Part shown: piece after piece, positions 59,701 to 64,000 of the stretch | Numbering within the stretch: position 1 is the stretch's first letter | How the letters are laid out: every line of letters begins with the position of its first letter | Source: Oscillospiraceae bacterium Marseille-Q3528 | GTDB taxonomy: Bacteria > Bacillota > Clostridia > Lachnospirales > Lachnospiraceae | Assembly: GCA_018223385.1 (NCBI GenBank) | Contig: JAGTTR010000007.1 | Location: 1-64,000 of the forward strand | DNA length: 64,000 nt | Direction: 5' to 3' | The notes under the pieces: generated by a model | The model's input: the letters and a program-made list of their open reading frames with translations, nothing else | What the model was told of the DNA's origin: nothing | The model's database searches: none | Program-made: the position numbers and the translations under genes

Positions 59701-61194
59701 ACTGTGATGGAGTGGATCAAAGATGCGGGATTCATGGTATTTTCCTATCAGGATCTGGAATTGTACGAGCAGACAGAAAATGGCAGAGCACCTCTTTCTG
59801 ACGAGCAGGTGCGGGCAATCCTGAAAGAAAAGTATCAGAACCCGAAGAATCTGACGTACACAATTATGAAAACCTTGCCGGGCGTGTTGCTTTTTGAAAC
59901 GGGAAGTCCATATCGGCTGGAAGAATTTTATGGAAAGGACGGCATTCTGGAGACACCGCTGCTTCCCTATGGCGATTACGTGCTGGTGGAGACGACTGTG
60001 CCGAAGGGTAAGCGAAGCGTGGAACCGGTGCTGCTGCATATCCGGGAAGATGAGACTGACGGCGAGAAGAAAGGAGACGGGAAAGGAACGAAACGGGAGC
60101 CCATTATTTTGCGGGACCGGGACGTGAAAGCCAATGTGCAGATCATCAAGAAAGACGCTGTTTCCGGCCTTCCGGTGCAGGATGGCGAGGCGGCCTATGT
60201 CATTCATGATGTGGAGGGTGCCTGGAGAAAACAGTATTTTGCCAAAGCAACGCTGGCAGAAAAGGCCGCGTACCTGCTGCGGGGTGATGGCCTGGTGCTG
60301 GAATACGATCAGGCCACCGGCAGCTGGCGGGGCACCAGAAGCAATCCGTACCGCACGCAGCGGGTGCAGACGGATGCACTGGCGGCTTTTACAAAAGAAG
60401 GGCTGCCGGAAGGTTTATATGAGCTGGAAGAGGTGACAGCGCCCGCAGGTTACGTCCTGTCGGGGCAGGAGGGCGTGATCTCCCGCTCGGATGCGGTGAC
60501 AACCGGCAACCATACCTATTATGAAACGGAAGCCGCAGGACAGTGGACACCGGCAGGAAAAGCCAGAGCAAGATTTGTTGTCACGGCGGACAATGCAGCC
60601 TATGATGCTGCGGCCAACCGCTGGACGGTGACGGCAGAGCAGTATAACGACCCGGGGATCGGCAAGCTGTCCATTGTTGCCATGGCTGAAAAAACAGAAC
60701 CAAACATCCGGGTGCCGCAGAAGGGGGCGGCGTTTGCCCTGTATGCAGAGGCGGATATCCGGGATGGCAGCGGCAGGCTGCTCTATGAGAAAGACGCCCT
60801 GGTGCGCACCTTTGTGACGGATGCGAAGGGGCAGGCCTGGAGCGGCGATACCGACGGAACGGACGGCAACCCGGCAGGACTGCCCATGGGCACGTACCGG
60901 CTGGTACAGACAAAGGCAGGAGAAGGATTTGCGCTGGATGAGGCGGCAACCCGGCCTCGGATCATCACGTTTTCTTATAAAGACAGCCATACGCCGGTGA
61001 TCTACCGGGATGAGAGTTATCTGCTTCTGGCAGAAAAGAAAACGGTGGAGCTCCCGGAGAAAGAGCGCCCTTCTGTGCCGCAGCCCGCACCGGCCTCCAA
61101 TCCCAAGACCGGGGATGTGGCGCGGCCGGAAGCGCTGGCTTTTCTGGGGTTATGCAGTCTGGCAATTATCATCAGAAGGAGAAAAAACAGGTGA
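56743..61194 (+). CDS. Very large cell-wall-anchored surface protein with vWA and Cna-B/SpaA-type domains
   Basis: About 1483 residues. A signal peptide (KKYRKMILAGLLTLCFFG to GAAPVEA) precedes an acidic Glu/Ser-rich stretch to about 180. A von Willebrand A-like domain follows at about 210-520: YIIILDRTRTMSLNDR, where the MIDAS D-x-S-x-S reads D-R-T-R-T, and KVIFISDGKCSDD. Then come several pilin-type Cna-B domains, recognisable by ELDTPPEGYLLDD, EERAPEGFVGDY and ELEEVTAPAGYVLS with the Glu used in isopeptide bonds. The end is a sorting signal: NPKTGD, a hydrophobic segment, RRRKNR. A TTG start behind GAGGTGG fits the signal peptide. It is probably an adhesin or pilus tip protein. No sortase gene is in the window. 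Confidence 0.88.
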   Translation: MIKKYRKMILAGLLTLCFFGQCMAVGAAPVEAVSKETKLARESAQDAQTAMQSDMQNDIHHVVSEEENQEKDSSQETSSKDNTLADEMTEDAPSEDEISWDEEGEKNGTEESYLEDEVSTDTVQEKAVLEGEASENALSEGADSEAELPTRPLSEVEQEMDAALSPPSTAKVTRQAAGAGRAASGEPTASITKTAQWVDIERGIARIDLTETDTPGATNQGMDYIIILDRTRTMSLNDRNFQGNESDHVGASNSPCLNRDHYYEYDGKQLDLYDYTSGLIRGTNTVVTLPQDAGLYRYHKNGAGQSIGVDYGNGCQDRLSLSKQTICGLIDRIAANSPKDAVVGNRVSYWSFAGTYWPEQEGELDTDPEKGIYNYIPLTGDFAAVKNKVNETMTYAGTYYQESMKRAYEQLSARTGNHKNAPSKVIFISDGKCSDDWDQVTYWNEKLRQIPGCTIYMLAVGMPVASDGAVFLKNLSTNRDSSTFAAFTTNLNTSNPAFANTLAAIEAATVKTSAVKKVLTDKLQTKYWNFDKVLSVDGSAQCKDGVLTWQVPDGENRTWRCSIQVRLKDAYRYLVSDTSYDTNADTAQEKGCRLDYEISGGASNGQKRKTEAATPVLKYGAVEVKGIKKWAVKNAEGEGVLFRLGRRLPGAGQDTWLAEQEVTAVNGWQYVFQTRLEGAEQLPLVLYNNAQQKYTYALKEEVPFYENTNVTRQENGGKLEVTLENTPYRIRLQVEKKAADTKEPLDGASFGVYVYSKKTQDYEPYTGDDTSASGKTHMQLIPKQGEKGVYVTPAWLYYTPDNDGRFRVVEERAPEGFVGDYTDDTYQEKHTYDVRITEENTGTEVAKTVDGAALCVENEPVKGEICVYKRDADSGLGAPQGNAKLFYEDTQKNARYGLFDAAGEQVADGRIGSDGKLTFADVPLGTYTVRELDTPPEGYLLDDTAYPVTLLWEGEDKPLVKVQLEVSEPVKKQKQVIYKVGGDDDATVMEWIKDAGFMVFSYQDLELYEQTENGRAPLSDEQVRAILKEKYQNPKNLTYTIMKTLPGVLLFETGSPYRLEEFYGKDGILETPLLPYGDYVLVETTVPKGKRSVEPVLLHIREDETDGEKKGDGKGTKREPIILRDRDVKANVQIIKKDAVSGLPVQDGEAAYVIHDVEGAWRKQYFAKATLAEKAAYLLRGDGLVLEYDQATGSWRGTRSNPYRTQRVQTDALAAFTKEGLPEGLYELEEVTAPAGYVLSGQEGVISRSDAVTTGNHTYYETEAAGQWTPAGKARARFVVTADNAAYDAAANRWTVTAEQYNDPGIGKLSIVAMAEKTEPNIRVPQKGAAFALYAEADIRDGSGRLLYEKDALVRTFVTDAKGQAWSGDTDGTDGNPAGLPMGTYRLVQTKAGEGFALDEAATRPRIITFSYKDSHTPVIYRDESYLLLAEKKTVELPEKERPSVPQPAPASNPKTGDVARPEALAFLGLCSLAIIIRRRKNR

Positions 61195-61625
61195 GCATTG
61201 TATTGTGGGGAGAATCAAAGGAAGAAGAACGTCTGAAAGAGATCAGAAGAGGCCTTCTGTGTATGCAGCGGCAGCAGCTGTTGGCATCTGGAGAGATCCA
61301 TGTGTGCACAGGTGCTTATGAATCTTTTTATGGCAGCCGGGAATTTCGGCAGGCGGAACTGATCTTTGTCTATTTTGCGGAACCGGGGGAGGATTTCTGC
61401 CGGTTCTTCATTTCACACAGGCGGTATACACAGAAAACCGTCTTTCTGTTCGGGCAGTCCTATGGCTGCTTTGATCCGGGAAAACTGCGGGATTATTACC
61501 GGGTATCGGAAAAAGAATATGTGATGGTGCCGGGAAGGAGGGATTATTTTTACGAGGCGGGCATCAAACAGCTGCTCTGCCTGATCCGGAAAAACCGGGA
61601 ACGGCAGGAGCTGTTCACTGCATAA
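61191..61625 (+). CDS. Unknown protein coupled to the surface protein gene
   Basis: This 144-residue soluble protein begins VSIVLWGESKEEERLKEIRR and contains YGSREFRQAELIFVYFAE, PGEDFCRFFISHRRYTQKT, VFLFGQSYGCFDPGKLRDYY. It alternates beta strands and helices like a small Rossmann-type or receiver-like fold, but no motif is recognisable. GTG at 61191 overlaps the surface protein stop (GTGA) and has AAGGAG 9 bp upstream, so it is translationally coupled. The function is unknown. Confidence 0.6.
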   Translation: MSIVLWGESKEEERLKEIRRGLLCMQRQQLLASGEIHVCTGAYESFYGSREFRQAELIFVYFAEPGEDFCRFFISHRRYTQKTVFLFGQSYGCFDPGKLRDYYRVSEKEYVMVPGRRDYFYEAGIKQLLCLIRKNRERQELFTA

Positions 61626-61639
61626 GCGTCAGCAGTTCA

Positions 61640-61668
61640 TAGACAGAAATTCACTCTTATGCTATGAT
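61640..61668 (+). promoter_or_regulatory. Promoter of the sigma-like gene
   Basis: TAGACA and TATGAT are 17 bp apart, 32 bp before the ATG. Confidence 0.5.
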
Positions 61669-61700
61669 AAAGTCATAACTTCGCAGAAGGAGTGAATCAA

Positions 61701-62564
61701 ATGGATGAAAAATTAAAGTTTCGGGAAGCGCTGAACGAGCTGGTGGCCCGGGCGACCGCGGATGGCGGCAGGATTTCCAGAGAAGAACTGGAAAAGCGTG
61801 TGCAGGAGTTTGGATTTACGGAAGAACAGCTGGACATGGTGGGCCGGTATCTGAAAGCGATGAACATTGAGATAGACGGAATGGAAGCCGTTGGCGGTGA
61901 GGCGTTTGCAGGATCGAATGCAGAAAACGGGACAGATAGAGAGCCTGCGGATCTGGCAGGAGGAAACGATGGCGGGGAAGATGCAGATATGACGCTGCTG
62001 GAAGCCCTGTCGGAAGAGGATCGCCAGATGCTTGGGGACTATCTGGAATCACTGGAAGATTTGGCTCAGGACGCGGCAATGGCAGGGCACATGCGGTTAA
62101 GCGCCCAGCTGGCTCTTTCCTATGCAGGAAAAGGCATTCCGCTGGAAGACCTGATCCAGGAGGGCAATGTGGGCCTGATCATGGCACTGGACACACTGGA
62201 ATTAAGGGAAGATGGCATTTCAGAGGCAGAATATATACGGGAAGGGATCCGTGGCGCGATGGAAAACCTGCTGGAGGAAGAGGCAGGGCTGCAGAAATCA
62301 GACGGCCAGATTCTGGAGCGGATCAATTATATCGGCGAGGCGATCCGTAACCTTTCCGAGGAGTTGGAGCGGAAGGTAACGCTGGAAGAGCTGTCCGCGT
62401 ATCTGGACATGCCGGAGGCGGAGATCGCAGACGTTCTGCGGCTGACCGGAGAGGACATCAAGACCGAAGAGGAAGCCATGGAAGAGCAGGAGGCGCAGGC
62501 GAAGGAGAACGGTGGACAGGGAACCGTCGGCTACGCGTCTGTGGAGGATTTCAAGATTTTTTAG
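61701..62564 (+). CDS. Sigma-70-like protein without region 4
   Basis: This 287-residue acidic protein has an N-terminal helical part (FREALNELVARATADGGRIS, ELEKRVQEFGFTEEQLDMVG) that resembles sigma region 1.1. A region 2-like core follows: LALSYAGKGIPLEDLIQEGN then VGLIMALDTLELR. After that comes a region 3-like helix-turn-helix: ILERINYIGEAIRNLSEELE then KVTLEELSAYLDMPEAEIAD. The chain ends in an acidic tail with no region 4, so it cannot contact a -35 box in the usual way. It may be a sigma-related regulator or a partial sigma factor. ATG at 61701 has AGAAGGAG upstream. Confidence 0.7.
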   Translation: MDEKLKFREALNELVARATADGGRISREELEKRVQEFGFTEEQLDMVGRYLKAMNIEIDGMEAVGGEAFAGSNAENGTDREPADLAGGNDGGEDADMTLLEALSEEDRQMLGDYLESLEDLAQDAAMAGHMRLSAQLALSYAGKGIPLEDLIQEGNVGLIMALDTLELREDGISEAEYIREGIRGAMENLLEEEAGLQKSDGQILERINYIGEAIRNLSEELERKVTLEELSAYLDMPEAEIADVLRLTGEDIKTEEEAMEEQEAQAKENGGQGTVGYASVEDFKIF

Positions 62565-62659
62565 CCCATGGTATCCTCGTGATTTTGAATGACGCATGGG
62601 AAGTACGGATGAGATAGAAATAACGGGGCAGGAGCCATGGATGAACAGAGGAAGATATA

Positions 62660-63472
62660 ATGGCAGAGCGTGAAAATACAGGAGCAAAAATACAAAGTGG
62701 AAATGGCGGTTTATCTGTCAGGAGCGGCCTTTCCGGCAATGAGCTGAAGGTCATTGCCATTATTGCCATGGCGGCGGATCATTTGGCGTGGACGCTGTGG
62801 CCGGGCTATGCCAACAAGGAATGGTGGCTGATCGCACTTCATCTGTTTGGCCGTCTGGCCGCGCCTACCATGTGGTTCATGATCGCGGAGGGCTATACGC
62901 ACACCAGCAATCTGAAAAAATATTTGCAGCGGCTGTTTGTATTTGCGGTGCTTTCGCATTTTGCCTATAATTTCTGCTTTGGGATTTCCTTCGTGCCGTT
63001 CCGGCACTCTTTTCTGAACCAGACCAGCGTGATCTGGGCACTTTTCTGTGCGGCACTGGCGCTGTACATCAACGATGATCAGCGGAGAGCGTTTCCGTTA
63101 CAGAGCTGGCAGAAGACCGCGCTCCTTCTTGTGCTCTGTCTGCTGGCCTTTCCGTCGGACTGGTCCTGTTTTCCGGTGCTGTGTACGTTACATATTTACA
63201 ACAACCGGGGCAATTTAACAAAACAGGTGGTGGGCATGACTGCCTATATCTCCATGTATGTCATCGTCTGGTGCCTGTGCATTGACGTGGTGTACGGCCT
63301 GGTACAGTTTGGCATCATTCTCATCTGGCCGTTGATGGCCCGCTACAATGGAACAAGGGGCACCTGGAAGGGCATGAAGTGGTTTTTCTATTTCTTCTAC
63401 GTGGGTCATCTGGTGCTGTTCGGATTGCTGCGGCTGTGGCTCAACGGCAACGTGGCCACCATCGTTGGCTGA
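62660..63472 (+). CDS. TraX-family membrane protein
   Basis: This 270-residue protein has seven or eight membrane segments. The TraX pattern is LSGNELKVIAIIAMAADHLA, HLFGRLAAPTMWFMIAEGYT and HTSNLKKYLQRLFVFAVLSH, with the two conserved His residues. TraX of F-type plasmids N-acetylates pilin; chromosomal Firmicutes forms lack a known substrate and may acylate surface components. ATG follows GAGGAAG. It may act on the cell surface, but no link to the surface protein upstream can be shown. Confidence 0.85.
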   Translation: MAERENTGAKIQSGNGGLSVRSGLSGNELKVIAIIAMAADHLAWTLWPGYANKEWWLIALHLFGRLAAPTMWFMIAEGYTHTSNLKKYLQRLFVFAVLSHFAYNFCFGISFVPFRHSFLNQTSVIWALFCAALALYINDDQRRAFPLQSWQKTALLLVLCLLAFPSDWSCFPVLCTLHIYNNRGNLTKQVVGMTAYISMYVIVWCLCIDVVYGLVQFGIILIWPLMARYNGTRGTWKGMKWFFYFFYVGHLVLFGLLRLWLNGNVATIVG

Positions 63473-63517
63473 GGCCGGAAACAAGGCGGGTATTACGCTA
63501 CCCAGTTTTATGAAAAG

Positions 63518-63563
63518 AAAGCTGCTCTTTGCGGAAAAGAAAATTCCTACAAAGAACAGCTTT
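63518..63563 (-). terminator. Terminator of the CorC/HlyC gene
   Basis: AAAGCTG-TTCTTTG pairs with CAAAGAGCAGCTTT on the minus strand, followed by CTTTTC. It lies between the two convergent genes. Confidence 0.7.
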
Positions 63564-63590
63564 AAAATGTTTGTAAGATTTTTTGACAGT

Positions 63591-64000
<410 letters not shown>

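Noticed and set aside
58591..60207. A 538-codon minus-strand frame inside the surface protein gene
   Set aside because: It is opposite well-defined Cna-B domains; composition and lack of a ribosome site mark it as a shadow.
61619..61640. GTTCACTG near 61610 as a type B fragment
   Set aside because: Only seven or eight bases match and they are part of a coding region.

Overview
The window looks like a piece of a gut Lachnospiraceae (Clostridia, Bacillota) chromosome. The clues are AGGAGG-type ribosome binding sites with TTG and GTG starts, consensus TTGACA/TATAAT promoters, an anaerobic enzyme set (hybrid cluster protein, a PflA-like radical SAM protein, a membrane pyrophosphatase), a type 2 GalT and an SfsA-MutY fusion. 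There is no rRNA, tRNA, CRISPR array, prophage or intact transposase. Assignments rest on reading motifs; no database search was run.

Layout. 1-4 kb: a decayed RhuM gene, hcp, and an internally deleted Rpn/PD-(D/E)XK protein. 4-11 kb: MATE - UvrA-like - MATE - MATE, probably a drug export and tolerance cluster. 11-13 kb: purC and a YczE-like membrane gene, each preceded by a structured repeat. 13-19 kb: a GGDEF/EAL protein and an ammonium transporter fused to PII. 19-24 kb: nth, an rRNA methyltransferase, a CxxC protein, a membrane glycosyltransferase and a radical SAM protein in a tight run. 24-30 kb: a fourth MATE with an attenuator-like leader, an aminotransferase, an ECF S component, an amidohydrolase and a broken Rpn gene. 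30-35 kb: bioY with a BirA operator, a CAT-like gene, a HAD hydrolase and the SfsA-MutY fusion. 35-42 kb: glf, GT2, a HEPN/MNT toxin-antitoxin pair, PAP2, a lipid kinase and hppA. 42-47 kb: a regulator with galK-galE-galT (Leloir pathway). 47-54 kb: MGMT, NUDIX, an Ldh-family oxidoreductase, DUF1538 with a PII-like partner, an amidase, and a head-to-head MATE/LysR remnant. 54-64 kb: a Y-family polymerase with a LexA-type box and a YolD-like partner, a very large Cna-B/vWA surface protein, a sigma-like protein without region 4, TraX, and the end of a CorC/HlyC protein.

The most interesting signal is a dispersed set of 155-205 nt structured elements. Type A has four copies, ending in ATGATACC...GGTATCAT. 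Type B has two full copies, ending in ACAGTTCAC...GTGAACTGT, plus fragments. Copies keep the same stems through compensatory base changes. All six full copies lie in the sense orientation upstream of unrelated genes: purC, a YczE-like gene, an amidohydrolase, glf, galE and a NUDIX gene. The two types share a G-CUUG-C hairpin loop and the flanks TGAGCA and TGCGAATGG, so they look like variants of one RNA or mobile-element class that I cannot name.

A second theme is gene decay by clean internal deletion: two Rpn-like genes, RhuM and the MATE/LysR pair. A third is early terminator hairpins in leaders, found before two MATE genes and before the Amt-PII fusion.
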